Origin: Janthinobacterium sp. BJB426
GTDB taxonomy: Bacteria; Pseudomonadota; Gammaproteobacteria; Burkholderiales; Burkholderiaceae_D
DNA length: 64,000 nt
Direction of reading: 5' to 3'
Assembly (NCBI RefSeq): GCF_002735705.1
Contig: NZ_PDZL01000008.1
Location: 124,001-188,000, forward strand
In this document: in pieces, positions 1 to 8,038 of the stretch
Layout of the letters: every line of letters begins with the position of its first letter
How positions within the stretch are numbered: the first letter of the stretch is position 1
Made by a program: the position numbers and the translations under genes
Notes under the pieces: model-generated
Told to the model about the DNA's origin: nothing
The model's input: only the letters and a program-made list of their open reading frames with translations
The model's database searches: none

Positions 1-423
1 GGCAGCCACGGCCAGGTGATAAAAGCCGCTTTTCCAGTTCGGACGGTAGCTGCGCGTCGCTTCCGGCGTGATGGCCAGCCAGTACCAGTCGGCGGCCAGC
101 ATGCGTTCGGCCTGGCGCTGGATCGTGCCGCTGGTGGTGCTGCGGTCGACGGGCTCGCCACCGAGGTAGCGCAGCACCTTGCCCATCGGGCCGCGGAACA
201 GGGAATCCTTGGCCAGCCAGCGGAACGGCAGCGACAGCGCCCATTTGCCGAACAGGCCCACCATGAAATCCCAGTTGGACGTGTGCGGGTAGACGACGGC
301 GATGCCGCGCGGCCCTGGCAGGGGACGGAAGCGCATGCGCCAGCCAAACAGGTGCAGCACACGCAGCGCGCTACGCTGGTGCCAGGTCGGCAAGTCGCCC
401 GCTTGTACAAATAAATCGTCCAT
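1..423 (-). CDS. Lysophospholipid acyltransferase family protein, C-terminus cut by the window edge
   Basis: The first 141 codons of a PlsC-like acyltransferase are read leftward and run off the window. The translation has the family's HX4D catalytic motif as HTSNWD, in the context VVYPHTSNWDFMVG, and further on PEATRS, which corresponds to the PEGTRS acyl-acceptor motif. Such enzymes transfer acyl chains to lysophospholipids at the inner membrane. The ATG at 423 is preceded by GAAGGG with a 5-nt spacer, a convincing ribosome site. The frame is open to base 1, so the stop lies outside. The exact substrate cannot be told from this fragment. Family call is firm, specificity unknown. Confidence 0.85.
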   Translation of the reverse strand, partial: MDDLFVQAGDLPTWHQRSALRVLHLFGWRMRFRPLPGPRGIAVVYPHTSNWDFMVGLFGKWALSLPFRWLAKDSLFRGPMGKVLRYLGGEPVDRSTTSGTIQRQAERMLAADWYWLAITPEATRSYRPNWKSGFYHLAVAA

Positions 424-672
424 TGATACCCTTCAGTGACACTGTTCTTAATGGGATGGCGCTGGTGGCCATTTTCCTTGAAGCAAAATTCTGCGCAGGC
501 ATTTTATACGGGGCTGGCGATGGCGACAAGCAGCCGAGGCCGCTATTCATGCGGTGTCGGGGCAGTTGCTACCGCTATTTTAACGATGCTTGACCTCTGT
601 GTCGGGCACTAAATGCGCACAATATGGTCAAAACTTGATGCAGTCTTGATCCACCCGACAGGGAGCCATGGC

Positions 673-894
673 ATGAAAAACAGTATCGACGAGGTCAATG
701 GGGAGAAAGTGCGAACGGACAAAGTGATGGCCGAGCTCGTCGAGCGGGGCGTTGCTTTCCATCACGCCCTGGGACGGACGGTGGCGACAGCCTATTTGCG
801 CGAGCATGCGGTACCGGTCGAGGTGATACGCCGTGTCTTCAGCAGCGTGCAGGCGCGTCGTCCGGCCCGGCCGGCACGGCGCCGATGGCGCTGA
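673..894 (+). CDS. Small hypothetical protein (73 aa)
   Basis: A 73-residue soluble protein starting MKNSIDEVNGEKV. The centre is helical (ELVERGVAFHHALG, then TAYLREHAVPVEVIRRVF) and the tail is very basic with repeated RRPARPARRR. An in-frame ATG lies further upstream at 613. The ATG at 673 has a purine-rich AGGGAG a few bases before it and starts the conserved-looking part, so it is preferred. No domain was recognised. The basic tail could bind nucleic acid, but that is only suggestive. It stands alone between two genes of the opposite strand. Confidence 0.55.
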   Translation: MKNSIDEVNGEKVRTDKVMAELVERGVAFHHALGRTVATAYLREHAVPVEVIRRVFSSVQARRPARPARRRWR

Positions 895-1063
895 CGGTGG
901 GGAACGGCGGCGTATATAAGGCCAGATAAAGTAAGGCGGCGGTCGCTGTGATCGTCACGCGGTCAGTGCGTTGGTATCGTTGCGTCCGCCGCCAGGGGAT
1001 GAGCAGTGCGGTGCTGCTCAGGAGGCTTTCAGGGTGCCGCTCAGCTTGCCGTTCAGGCTGCTG

Positions 1064-2128
1064 TTAAGCCCGTGCCGCCAGTGCGGGGTAGTCCGTGTAG
1101 CCGGTAGCGTCCGGTGCGTACAGCGTTTCCGGATTCAGCGGATTCAAGGGCGCGTCGCTGTGCAGGCGGGTGGGCAGGTCGGGATTGGCGATGAACCACA
1201 GGCCAAAGGCCACGGCGTCGGCTTCCCCCTTGGCTAGCAGGGTTGCGGCCGCTGCCTTGTCCATTTTCTCGTTGGCAATGTAGACGCCGCCAAATTCCTG
1301 CTTCAGGTACGGGCCCAGACGATCTTCGCCCAGCGCTTCGCGTGCGCAGATGAAAGCGATGCCGCGCTTGCCCAGCTCGCGGGCCACGTAGCCGAAGGTG
1401 GCGCGCGGGTCGGAGTCGCCCATGTCGTGCGCATCGCGGCGCGGCGCCAGGTGCATGCCGACCTTGTCCGCGCCCCACACGGCGATGCACGCGTCCGTCA
1501 CTTCCAGCATCAAACGGGCGCGGTTTTCAATCGAGCCGCCGTAGTTGTCGGTGCGCAAGTTGGTGCTGTCTTGCAGGAACTGGTCGAGCAAATAGCCATT
1601 CGCGCCATGGATTTCCACGCCGTCGAAGCCCGCTTTTTTCGCATTTTCGGCGCCCAGGCGATAGGCTGCCACGATGCCGGGAATTTCTTCCGTGTCCAGC
1701 GCGCGCGGCGTGACGAATTCCTGTTTCGGGCGCACCAGGCTCACGTGGCCGGCCGGCTTGACGGCGCTGGGCGCCACGGGCAAGTCGCCATCGAGGAAGA
1801 CGGGGGCGGAAATGCGGCCCACGTGCCACAGTTGCAGCACGATCAGACCGCCCGCGTCATGCACGGCCTCGGTGATGTGTTTCCAGCCTTCCACCTGTTC
1901 CTCGGACCAGATGCCCGGCGTGTCGGCATAGCCCACGCCCTGTGGCGTAACGGCCGTCGCTTCCGAGATGATCATGCCGGCCGAAGCGCGTTGCGTGTAG
2001 TACTCGGCCATCAGGGAGTTGGGCACGCGGCCCGGATTGCCGGCGCGCGAACGCGTCAGCGGCGCCATGATGATGCGGTTTTTCAGTTGCAGACTGCCAA
2101 TGGTGATGGGGTCGAATAAAGTTGCCAT
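1064..2128 (-). CDS. nemA: Old yellow enzyme family alkene reductase (NemA-like)
   Basis: This is a 354-residue FMN-dependent NAD(P)H:flavin oxidoreductase of the N-ethylmaleimide reductase type, reducing activated C=C bonds or nitro groups of electrophiles. The TIM-barrel hallmarks are present: N-terminal LKNRIIMAPLTRSRA, the substrate-binding His/Asn pair in HGANGYLLDQFL, the NYGGSIENRAR phosphate/FMN loop and the C-terminal FGLWFIANPDLPTRL segment. Length is normal for the family. It lies 50 bp downstream of an ArsR-type regulator on the same strand, and the pair probably forms a small operon induced by reactive electrophiles. The ATG at 2128 is preceded by AGGAAAG. The family is certain; the physiological substrate is not. 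Confidence 0.92.
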   Translation of the reverse strand: MATLFDPITIGSLQLKNRIIMAPLTRSRAGNPGRVPNSLMAEYYTQRASAGMIISEATAVTPQGVGYADTPGIWSEEQVEGWKHITEAVHDAGGLIVLQLWHVGRISAPVFLDGDLPVAPSAVKPAGHVSLVRPKQEFVTPRALDTEEIPGIVAAYRLGAENAKKAGFDGVEIHGANGYLLDQFLQDSTNLRTDNYGGSIENRARLMLEVTDACIAVWGADKVGMHLAPRRDAHDMGDSDPRATFGYVARELGKRGIAFICAREALGEDRLGPYLKQEFGGVYIANEKMDKAAAATLLAKGEADAVAFGLWFIANPDLPTRLHSDAPLNPLNPETLYAPDATGYTDYPALAARA

Positions 2129-2178
2129 GATTGTTGTCTTTCCTGTCGAGAGTGCCGCGCGCGGCGATGTGGATGCGG

Positions 2179-2475
2179 TTACAAACCTTGCTGCATGTGG
2201 TCGAGAAAGGCCTGAATGGTGGCTTCATTGCGGCTGAAGAAACTCCATTGGCCCACCTTGGTGGCCGAAATCAGGCCCGCCTTCTGCAAGCTGGCCAGGT
2301 GCGCCGACACCGTCGATTGCGACAGATTCAGGCGCCGGTCGATCAGGCCGGCGCACACGCCCAGGTGCAGCGGGTGGTCCTGCTCCTGGAAATACTGTTC
2401 CGGCTCCTTCAGCCATTGCAAAATCTGCCGGCGCACCGGATTGGCCAGCGCCTTGTGGATGGCGTCGATATCCAT
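2179..2475 (-). CDS. ArsR-family winged-helix transcriptional regulator
   Basis: A 98-residue ArsR/SmtB-type repressor. The N-terminal helix DIDAIHKALANPVRRQIL leads into the DNA-recognition helix LSQSTVSAHLASLQKAGLI, followed by a beta wing (KVGQWSFFSRN). The ORF extends to an ATG at 2490. The ATG at 2475 is chosen because AGGAG lies directly before it and the upstream ATG would put this site inside the coding region. No clear metal-binding ELCVC-type motif is seen, so the ligand is probably an organic electrophile or redox signal, not a metal. It sits directly upstream of the reductase gene it likely controls, with palindromic sequence in front of it. Confidence 0.88.
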   Translation of the reverse strand: MDIDAIHKALANPVRRQILQWLKEPEQYFQEQDHPLHLGVCAGLIDRRLNLSQSTVSAHLASLQKAGLISATKVGQWSFFSRNEATIQAFLDHMQQGL

Positions 2476-2509
2476 GTTGTTTCTCCTCAATACATAATTC
2501 GCTTTTCAG

Positions 2510-2559
2510 CGATGTATATATCGTTTTTCCTAAATTCTAATATCGTGATTCTACGATAT
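2510..2559. promoter_or_regulatory. Two inverted repeats, probable ArsR operator
   Basis: Two AT-rich inverted repeats sit in the 123-bp gap ahead of the ArsR gene. The first, 2540-2559, is ATATCGT, six bases, ACGATAT, a perfect 7-bp dyad. The second, 2510-2523, is CGAT, six bases, ATCG. Both have the ATCG/CGAT half-sites and the spacing expected for a dimeric winged-helix repressor. The operator role is inferred from position and symmetry. Confidence 0.5.
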
Positions 2560-2598
2560 AAATGAAAAGCGTGCTGGCGACGCGCGTTGTTGAAGGGT

Positions 2599-3771
2599 TC
2601 AGGCGGGAAGGGGGTTGCGCTGCAGCACGGCCGGGCCCGTCAACACGATGCGCACCAGGTCCACCTGGCGCTGGGCGCCGGCCTTGGCGGTGGCGCTCTT
2701 GATTTGCGTGCGCGCCGTGTGGATGGAAATGCGCTGGCGCTCGGCGTATTCCTGCAGGGAGTAGCCGTTGACGAGCGCTTCCGTCAGGCGCGCCTCGGCC
2801 ACCGTCATGCCATAGAAATTGCGCAGGGTGGCGGCCAGGGAGGTGATCAGGTCGCTGCTGTCGCTGAGGAAGACGGCGATGGCGCTGGCCGAACCGAACG
2901 GGCTGTGCCAGGAGGGCAGGGGCGTGACGCGCAGGCGCAGCTGTTCGCCCGTCAAGCCGTTCAGGTTGAGCACGCCGCCGGGGCCGCCTGCCGCCGTCGT
3001 ACCCGTTTGGGCCGCCTCGTGCAGCATGCGCCGCAGCGCGCCGTTGTCCGCTTCGCGCGGGCAATACAGGGGCGCGCCTTCGCGCAGTTGCAGCAACCGC
3101 GTCGAAGCCGTCATGGCCAGCGCCCGCTCGTTGGCGTACAGCAATTGCGAGGTGGCGTCGAGCAACAGCACGCCAAACGGCAGCAATTCCAGCACCTGGG
3201 TGGAACTCCGGGACAGCACTTCCAGCCGGCGCAGCTTGCGCTGCAGGGCAAAGGCTGTTTGCAAATGCGGCATCAGGCTGCGGATCAGCGCCAGCTCGCC
3301 CGCCTCGTAGGCGCCCGCCTGCTCGCGGCGCACCACGGTGACATTGGTGGAGCGCTCGGCGCGCAATTCGACGATGGCTGCCGCCGTATAAAAGATGTCT
3401 TGCGGGCGCAGCCAGTCCGCCCAGTACTCGGTTTTCTTCAGGCAATGGTCGGGAAACAGCATGGAACCGGTGACGACGGCGCCTTCGCGGTGCAGGGTGG
3501 CGTCTTCCAGCCACACATTGCGCGCGCCGTAATAGCTGGCAAAGCTGGCCATGGCGTTCGATTCGAAGCCATACGTGGCGGACAGGCCGCTGCCCGGCAG
3601 CTGGACGTCGACCGAGCGGTTGCTGAAATCATTGGCCCAGATCAAACCCGCGTGCGATTTCAGTTGTTGCGCGAAGGCGGCGAGGAATTGCGACCAGGCG
3701 CCATGCCGCGTGGCCGCTTCATAGATCAGGGTAATCAGTGCCTGGCTGGCGACGGCGAGCGATGGCGTCAT
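2599..3771 (-). CDS. LuxR-family helix-turn-helix transcriptional regulator
   Basis: A 390-residue regulator with a C-terminal LuxR-type HTH in the last 65 residues (MTVAEARLTEALVNG, then LQEYAERQRISIHTARTQIKS), where the TAEA-like and IS.HTVR-like positions are recognisable. Residues about 190-300 look like a PAS-type sensor (LLPFGVLLLDATSQLLYANERAL). The N-terminal region is not recognised. It is not a response regulator because no receiver domain is present. GAGG seven bases before the ATG supports the start. The ligand and targets are unknown; it runs in the same direction as the ArsR-reductase pair but has its own start region. Confidence 0.82.
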   Translation of the reverse strand: MTPSLAVASQALITLIYEAATRHGAWSQFLAAFAQQLKSHAGLIWANDFSNRSVDVQLPGSGLSATYGFESNAMASFASYYGARNVWLEDATLHREGAVVTGSMLFPDHCLKKTEYWADWLRPQDIFYTAAAIVELRAERSTNVTVVRREQAGAYEAGELALIRSLMPHLQTAFALQRKLRRLEVLSRSSTQVLELLPFGVLLLDATSQLLYANERALAMTASTRLLQLREGAPLYCPREADNGALRRMLHEAAQTGTTAAGGPGGVLNLNGLTGEQLRLRVTPLPSWHSPFGSASAIAVFLSDSSDLITSLAATLRNFYGMTVAEARLTEALVNGYSLQEYAERQRISIHTARTQIKSATAKAGAQRQVDLVRIVLTGPAVLQRNPLPA

Positions 3772-3839
3772 GGGCGATCCTCATGCGGCAAGCGGTGGAC
3801 AAGATCGCGGGCGGCGTTTGCTGCGGCCGCCCGGCTTCC

Positions 3840-4415
3840 TTAACGCGATTCCAGCCAGCTTTTGCCACCGGAGGTGCACGTGCTGAGGCTGGCGTACTGG
3901 CTGATATAGTTATAACCGCTGCCGCAGCCGCCTTCGCCGGATTTGACGGGGCCGTAGCAAGCGCCTTCATAGCTGAGCTTACCATTGACGCTGGTGCTTT
4001 TGACACAGAAATTGTAATTGCTGGCCGTGGTGTTGTTGGGCAAGGTGGGGCCGTTGTTTTGCCCGCAGCCGAGTTCCTTGCTCACGGAGCGCGCGTAGTC
4101 GACCATTTTCTGGTAAGTGCCGCTGTAGTAGGCATCGGCCTTGGCTTTTTCTCCCTGCTTGCAGGCGGCGACCACGCTGTCATAGCCGGAATCGGCCTGG
4201 GCGTAGTTGCCCGAGACCTGGATGCCGCAGGCGCTGGCCTGCTTGCGTTCCGTATCGCTGATCAGATTGCTGTACTGGCAGGTGGACGAAGTGCCGCCGC
4301 TGGCACTGGTGGAGCCGCTGCCCGAGCCACTGTCGCCGCTGCCGCCCCCACCGCAGGCGGACAGCATGAGGCAGCCGAGCAAAGTGACGGCAAAGGTGGT
4401 TGGATGTGCTTGCAT
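3840..4415 (-). CDS. Putative cysteine-rich lipoprotein
   Basis: A 191-residue secreted protein. A short hydrophobic leader ends in the lipobox LSAC with Cys21, followed by a glycine/serine linker (GGGGSGDSGSGSG) typical of lipoproteins tethered to the outer membrane. The mature part has about eight further cysteines, among them GACYGPVKSGEGGCGSGY and the terminal STC, suggesting periplasmic disulfides. No catalytic motif or known domain was recognised. AGGGGAAA precedes the ATG. It is probably monocistronic, since 164 bp separate it from the next gene. Confidence 0.7.
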   Translation of the reverse strand: MQAHPTTFAVTLLGCLMLSACGGGGSGDSGSGSGSTSASGGTSSTCQYSNLISDTERKQASACGIQVSGNYAQADSGYDSVVAACKQGEKAKADAYYSGTYQKMVDYARSVSKELGCGQNNGPTLPNNTTASNYNFCVKSTSVNGKLSYEGACYGPVKSGEGGCGSGYNYISQYASLSTCTSGGKSWLESR

Positions 4416-4549
4416 GATTTCCCCTGTGGACTGTGACTTGCCACCATGTGTCTAGTGGTATCTTTTTTATTGCTAAAAGGAATTGTATCGGGCATGTTTT
4501 TTGGAAACATCACCCATTTGGGGTATGCGCAGGCAGCACGGAGTGGGGT

Positions 4550-4571
4550 AGGGCGGCCGGCTGGCCGCCCT
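4550..4571 (-). terminator. GC-rich hairpin downstream of the DUF1304 gene
   Basis: A perfect 9-bp stem (AGGGCGGCC / GGCCGCCCT) with a GGCT loop lies just after the stop codon of the leftward DUF1304 gene. No T-run follows on the minus strand, so it is at best a weak or factor-assisted terminator or an RNA 3' end stabiliser. Confidence 0.4.
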
Positions 4572-4579
4572 GGCAGGGA

Positions 4580-4942
4580 TCAGGCGAAGTGGAACAGCAG
4601 CAAGGCGATGACGGCAGGGAGGGTTTGCAGGTAGAGGATGCGCGTCATGACGGTGGCAGCGCCCCACACGCCGGCCACGGCGATGCACGCCAGGCCGAAC
4701 ACGGTAAATGCATGGGCGATGGCCGCGTCCGGATGGAAAAAGCCCAGCGCCAGCGCGGCGACGAGAAAGCCGTTGTAGCAACCCTGGTTCGACATGGCGG
4801 GACGCACGATCTCCGCCTTTTCCTTGGACAGGCCAAACACCTTGCGTCCGCGCACATCGAACAGCACGGTTTCCAGCAACACGATGTAGACGTGCAGCAG
4901 CAGGATGAGGGCGGTAAGAATCTGGGCCAGAAGTAGCATCAT
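4580..4942 (-). CDS. DUF1304 domain-containing membrane protein
   Basis: A 120-residue integral membrane protein with four predicted helices: an N-terminal one with LLLHVYIVLLE, a second near the NQGCYNGFLVAALALGFF segment, a third in the CIAVAGVWGAATV part and a C-terminal one ending in ALLLFHFA. The charged loop with FGLSKEKAE and the NQGCYNGFLA-like signature are characteristic of the DUF1304 family, whose function is unknown. Length fits the family. A GGGAAT purine stretch precedes the two adjacent ATG codons. It is transcribed away from the guanidine riboswitch locus. Confidence 0.82.
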   Translation of the reverse strand: MMLLLAQILTALILLLHVYIVLLETVLFDVRGRKVFGLSKEKAEIVRPAMSNQGCYNGFLVAALALGFFHPDAAIAHAFTVFGLACIAVAGVWGAATVMTRILYLQTLPAVIALLLFHFA

Positions 4943-5058
4943 TATTCCCGAGAGTGAATGGATGCAGCAATTATGCTGCCATCAGCATGTTTTTTGGCAA
5001 CTTTCGATTGGAGCGGCCCCACTGGAAAAATGTGCTGACGGCAAGAGTTTTCACCCAA

Positions 5059-5067
5059 TGGTATACT
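5059..5067 (+). promoter_or_regulatory. Extended -10 promoter of the SMR operon
   Basis: TGG followed by TATACT at 5062-5067 forms an extended -10 element about 16 bp before the first riboswitch stem. No good -35 hexamer is visible, which is usual for extended -10 promoters. Transcription would start near 5074 and place the whole riboswitch in the leader RNA. Confidence 0.5.
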
Positions 5068-5082
5068 TTTCCCTTTGCTCCT

Positions 5083-5150
5083 GTGGGGACGACCCCGCTC
5101 GATGACGGGGCTGCATGGCGGGGACGACCCTGCCGCCTCGGGAGAAAAGT
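5083..5150 (+). promoter_or_regulatory. Guanidine-II (mini-ykkC) riboswitch
   Basis: Two hairpins, each closed by G-C pairs and capped by the tetraloop ACGA, lie directly before the SMR genes. P1 is GGGG-ACGA-CCCC (5085-5096, extendable to 5083-5098). P2 is GGCGGGG-ACGA-CCCTGCC at 5117-5134 with one G-U pair. Paired ACGR-loop hairpins separated by a short linker are the defining feature of the guanidine-II riboswitch class. In that class guanidine binding stabilises the two loops and frees the ribosome site. Here the GGGAGA ribosome site starts within 7 bases of P2, fitting translational control. The structure match is direct; ligand response is inferred from the class. Confidence 0.9.
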
Positions 5151-5471
5151 ATGGCGTGGATCATTCTGGTATTGGCGGGCTTGCTGGAAATCGGCTGGGC
5201 CATCGGCCTTAAATACAGTGCCGGTTTTACGCGCCTCGTGCCATCCGTACTGACCGCCATTTCCATGCTGGGCAGCGTGTTGATGCTGGGCCTGGCCTTG
5301 CGCACTTTGCCTCTGGGCACGGCCTACGCCATCTGGACGGGCATCGGTACCGTCGGCACAGCCATCTTCGGCATCATGGTGCTGGGTGAGCCGGCCAGCG
5401 CCGCGCGCATCGCCTGCATCGCGCTGATCGTGTCGGGCATCCTGGGCTTGAAACTGCTCAGCCCACAATAA
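5151..5471 (+). CDS. sugE: Small multidrug resistance family guanidinium exporter (SugE/Gdx type)
   Basis: A 106-residue four-helix inner-membrane transporter of the SMR family. Glu13 in helix 1 ([16 protein letters not shown]) is the proton- and substrate-binding residue. [15 protein letters not shown] and [16 protein letters not shown] match the Gdx (guanidinium exporter) subtype, not the drug-exporting Qac subtype. The guanidine riboswitch immediately upstream independently supports guanidinium export. The ORF opens further upstream; the ATG at 5151 is chosen because it is preceded by GGGAGA and starts the conserved helix 1. A second SMR gene follows after 11 bp, so the two are cotranscribed and could form hetero-oligomers. 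Confidence 0.92.
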   Translation: MAWIILVLAGLLEIGWAIGLKYSAGFTRLVPSVLTAISMLGSVLMLGLALRTLPLGTAYAIWTGIGTVGTAIFGIMVLGEPASAARIACIALIVSGILGLKLLSPQ

Positions 5472-5482
5472 AGGATGCCAGC

Positions 5483-5824
5483 ATGAGTCTCGCCATGACG
5501 TATTTTTACCTGGCCATCGCCATCATCGCCGAAGTGATCGCCACCAGCGCCTTGAAGGCGTCCGAGGGCTTCAGCCGCTTGTGGCCCAGTGTCATCACCG
5601 TGATTGGCTACAGCATCGCTTTCTGGTGCTTGTCGCTGACCTTGAAGGTCATTCCTACCGGCATCGTCTACGCCATCTGGTCGGGCGTGGGCATCGTGCT
5701 CATTTCCGCCGTCGGCTGGTTCTGGTTCAAGCAAAGCCTCGACACGCCGGCCCTGATCGGCCTGGGGCTGATCATTGCCGGCGTGCTCGTCATCAACCTG
5801 TTTTCCAAGTCGGTCGGTCACTGA
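5483..5824 (+). CDS. emrE: SMR family multidrug efflux transporter (EmrE-like)
   Basis: A 113-residue four-helix SMR protein. [22 protein letters not shown] and [20 protein letters not shown] closely resemble E. coli EmrE, including the essential glutamate of helix 1 (Glu17 here, or Glu13 if the internal Met5 is used). This places it in the Qac/EmrE branch that exports hydrophobic cations by proton antiport. AAAGGA lies seven to eight bases before the ATG. It is the second gene of the riboswitch-controlled operon, so guanidine probably induces an EmrE-like pump together with the dedicated exporter. Whether it moves guanidinylated compounds or pairs with the first subunit is unknown. Confidence 0.88.
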   Translation: MSLAMTYFYLAIAIIAEVIATSALKASEGFSRLWPSVITVIGYSIAFWCLSLTLKVIPTGIVYAIWSGVGIVLISAVGWFWFKQSLDTPALIGLGLIIAGVLVINLFSKSVGH

Positions 5825-6778
5825 TCAAAAGCTGGCGGCGACCCTTGCCAGGTAATACCACTCGGCATTCGGCGCCGCATTCACGTCCGGGAACAGGATG
5901 TAGGCGTCGAATTCGGCCGTCACGGGCGTGCCGTCCGCGCGCACGCCGATCTGGTCGCCCTGTTGCACCTTGTCAAAGCTGGACCAGGTCTTGATGAAGC
6001 GGTCGCCCGCATCGAGCTTGTCATGCACGACAACCATGTTCAGCGCTTCCATGTCGGCGTCGGCGATCGGATTCGGTTGCGGCGCGTCAATGAAACCCAG
6101 GAAAGCCAGGGTGTTCATGATGGCGCGGTAGGCCACATCTGGCGCGGCCGGGTCCGCGTGCTGGCCGCATTCCAGGGTCAGTGCATAGCCGCCCGTCGAG
6201 CGCATGTATTCCGTCGTGCCCACGCCATAGCGCAACACCATGCCTACCTGGTCACTGCTGCCCAGGCGGCGCTGCACGCCGGCGCCATACGTTTGCAGCC
6301 AGCCATCGACGAAGCGGCGCACGCCCAGGCGGCGCGCCAGCGCGCGTTCCTTGTCTTCGTGCTTGAACGGTTGTAGCGGGCCATCGTTGTTACGTGGCCC
6401 CACCATGACGAAAGGCTGACTGTCCGCATTGAACGAGTGCAAGTCCAGCAGCACGTCATGCTGTCCCAGCAGCGGGCACAGCCAGTTGGCGATGCGATCT
6501 TCGAAATCTTGCGGATTGTCGTTTGGGAACAGGTTGCGGTTCAGGTTGCGGTCGCCGCTGCGCACGCCCTTGGCGTAAGCGAGCGGGTTGGTGATGGGTA
6601 CGAACGTGACGCTGCCGGCCACGATGGAGAGGGCGCCGCTGTCGAGTTCAGCCATCACGCGTTGAATACCCTTGGTGCCGCAGGTTTCATTGCCGTGCAC
6701 GGCGCCGGTGACGATCAGGCGCGGGCCGCTGCCCTGGCCCGTGTAGTTGATGGACTTGAAGTGGAGTGCGCTGCTCAT
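5825..6778 (-). CDS. Succinylglutamate desuccinylase/aspartoacylase family zinc hydrolase
   Basis: A 317-residue zinc carboxypeptidase-fold (M14-like) deacylase. The first zinc-ligand pair is visible in GAVHGNETCG (HxxE), the third ligand in LLDLHSF, and an Arg/Asn substrate-binding stretch in SGDRNLNRNLFP. A C-terminal beta domain (DRFIKTWSSFDKVQQGDQIGV) is typical of the AstE/AspA group. These enzymes remove acyl groups from N-acylated amino acids or similar small molecules; the substrate is not predictable here. Two in-frame ATGs exist at 6787 and 6778. The second has AGGA at a better distance. It converges with the SMR operon, its stop codon directly abutting that of the EmrE-like gene. 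Confidence 0.85.
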   Translation of the reverse strand: MSSALHFKSINYTGQGSGPRLIVTGAVHGNETCGTKGIQRVMAELDSGALSIVAGSVTFVPITNPLAYAKGVRSGDRNLNRNLFPNDNPQDFEDRIANWLCPLLGQHDVLLDLHSFNADSQPFVMVGPRNNDGPLQPFKHEDKERALARRLGVRRFVDGWLQTYGAGVQRRLGSSDQVGMVLRYGVGTTEYMRSTGGYALTLECGQHADPAAPDVAYRAIMNTLAFLGFIDAPQPNPIADADMEALNMVVVHDKLDAGDRFIKTWSSFDKVQQGDQIGVRADGTPVTAEFDAYILFPDVNAAPNAEWYYLARVAASF

Positions 6779-6924
6779 GCTGGACATATCCTATGCTGTT
6801 GCGGGAAGGGAAAGCGGGGTCGGCATATTTTAGCGGGATTCGCCGCGGACGCCTGTAAAAATGTGGCCATGGCAGCGTGTGGCATGGCATGATCGGCGCC
6901 ACCGTTGTTTTCCCTTGCGATTCC

Positions 6925-8037
6925 ATGCCGTCTTCTTCATCTTCTTCCCGCCTGTATGGCCTCGACACCTTGCGCGCGCTGGCCATCGTGCTCGTCTTCA
7001 TGAATCATTATTTGCTGTTCGTCAGCGACGGCGGGGCGTTTGGTTTCTGGGGAGAAATCGGCTGGGTGGGCGTGGACCTGTTCTTTGCCCTCAGCGGCTA
7101 TCTGATCGGCAACCAGATATTCGCGGCCTTGCGCAGCGAACATGGCTTTTCCTTGCCACGTTTCTATGCGCGGCGCTTCCTGCGCACCTTGCCCAGTTTT
7201 TATGCCGTGCTGGCCCTGTACTACCTGTGGCCCGCATTTCGCGGTGATAGCGCGCTGCTTCCCCTGTGGAAATTCCTGACCTTTACGCAAAACATCAACC
7301 TGACGCCGGGTACGGCGTTTTCCCATGCGTGGTCGCTGTGCGTGGAAGAGCAGTTCTACGTGCTGCTGCCGGCCGTGGCGCTGGTCATTGCCGCTTGCCG
7401 CAAGTCGCTGCTGTGGGCGTGGCTGGCCGTGGCCGCCAGCTTTATCGTCGGCATGCTGGTGCGCGCGTATCTGTGGGAGGAATATGTGCAAGTGCCGCGC
7501 GGCGGCCTCGGTTATTACAAATATATTTATTACGCGTCGTGGTGCCGCTTCGACGAGCTGGTGGCGGGCGTGGCGCTGGCGCTGCTGAAAAACCACCATC
7601 CGGCAGCCTGGTCGCGCCTGACCTCCTACGGCAACCGCAGCTTGCTGGCGGGAATCGTTGCTACGGCGCTGATGTTTTATGTGTTTCTCACCGATCACTA
7701 TGGCTATTGGGTGACGGTGTTCGGCTATCCGGCCCTGGCGGCCAGTTTTACCTTGTTGCTGATCGCGGCGCTCAGTCCCGCCAGTGCCTTGTATCAACTG
7801 CGCGTGCCGGGCGCGGCCAGCCTGGCCCTGTGGTCGTATGCGATTTATTTGCTGCACAAGCAGTTGTGCATCCTGCTGCGTCCGATCTTGCTGGATATCG
7901 GTTACGGACCGGACAGCCTGAGTGCCATGCTGGTGATGATTATGTTGAGCATCGCCACGGGCTGGCTCCTATATAGATTGGTGGAAACGCCATTCATGCG
8001 CCTGCGGGCACGCTACGTTCCCGCCAATCACGTTTGA
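6925..8037 (+). CDS. Acyltransferase-3 family membrane protein
   Basis: A 370-residue OafA/YrhL-type O-acyltransferase with about ten transmembrane helices. The family start RLYGLDTLRALAIVLVFMNHY carries the RxxxALRAxA-like motif and the catalytic-region histidine. GWVGVDLFFALSGYLIG and HAWSLCVEEQFYVLLPA are classic AT3 signatures. Such proteins acetylate or otherwise acylate surface polysaccharides or peptidoglycan on the periplasmic face. The ORF extends to 6877, but the extra residues are not typical, so the ATG at 6925 is preferred with moderate certainty. No polysaccharide genes are nearby, so the acceptor is unknown. Confidence 0.87.
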   Translation: MPSSSSSSRLYGLDTLRALAIVLVFMNHYLLFVSDGGAFGFWGEIGWVGVDLFFALSGYLIGNQIFAALRSEHGFSLPRFYARRFLRTLPSFYAVLALYYLWPAFRGDSALLPLWKFLTFTQNINLTPGTAFSHAWSLCVEEQFYVLLPAVALVIAACRKSLLWAWLAVAASFIVGMLVRAYLWEEYVQVPRGGLGYYKYIYYASWCRFDELVAGVALALLKNHHPAAWSRLTSYGNRSLLAGIVATALMFYVFLTDHYGYWVTVFGYPALAASFTLLLIAALSPASALYQLRVPGAASLALWSYAIYLLHKQLCILLRPILLDIGYGPDSLSAMLVMIMLSIATGWLLYRLVETPFMRLRARYVPANHV

Positions 8038-8038
8038 T

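Noticed and set aside
3809..3832. GGGCGGC/GCCGCCC hairpin between the LuxR and lipoprotein genes
   Set aside because: No T-run on either strand; too common in GC-rich DNA to call a terminator.
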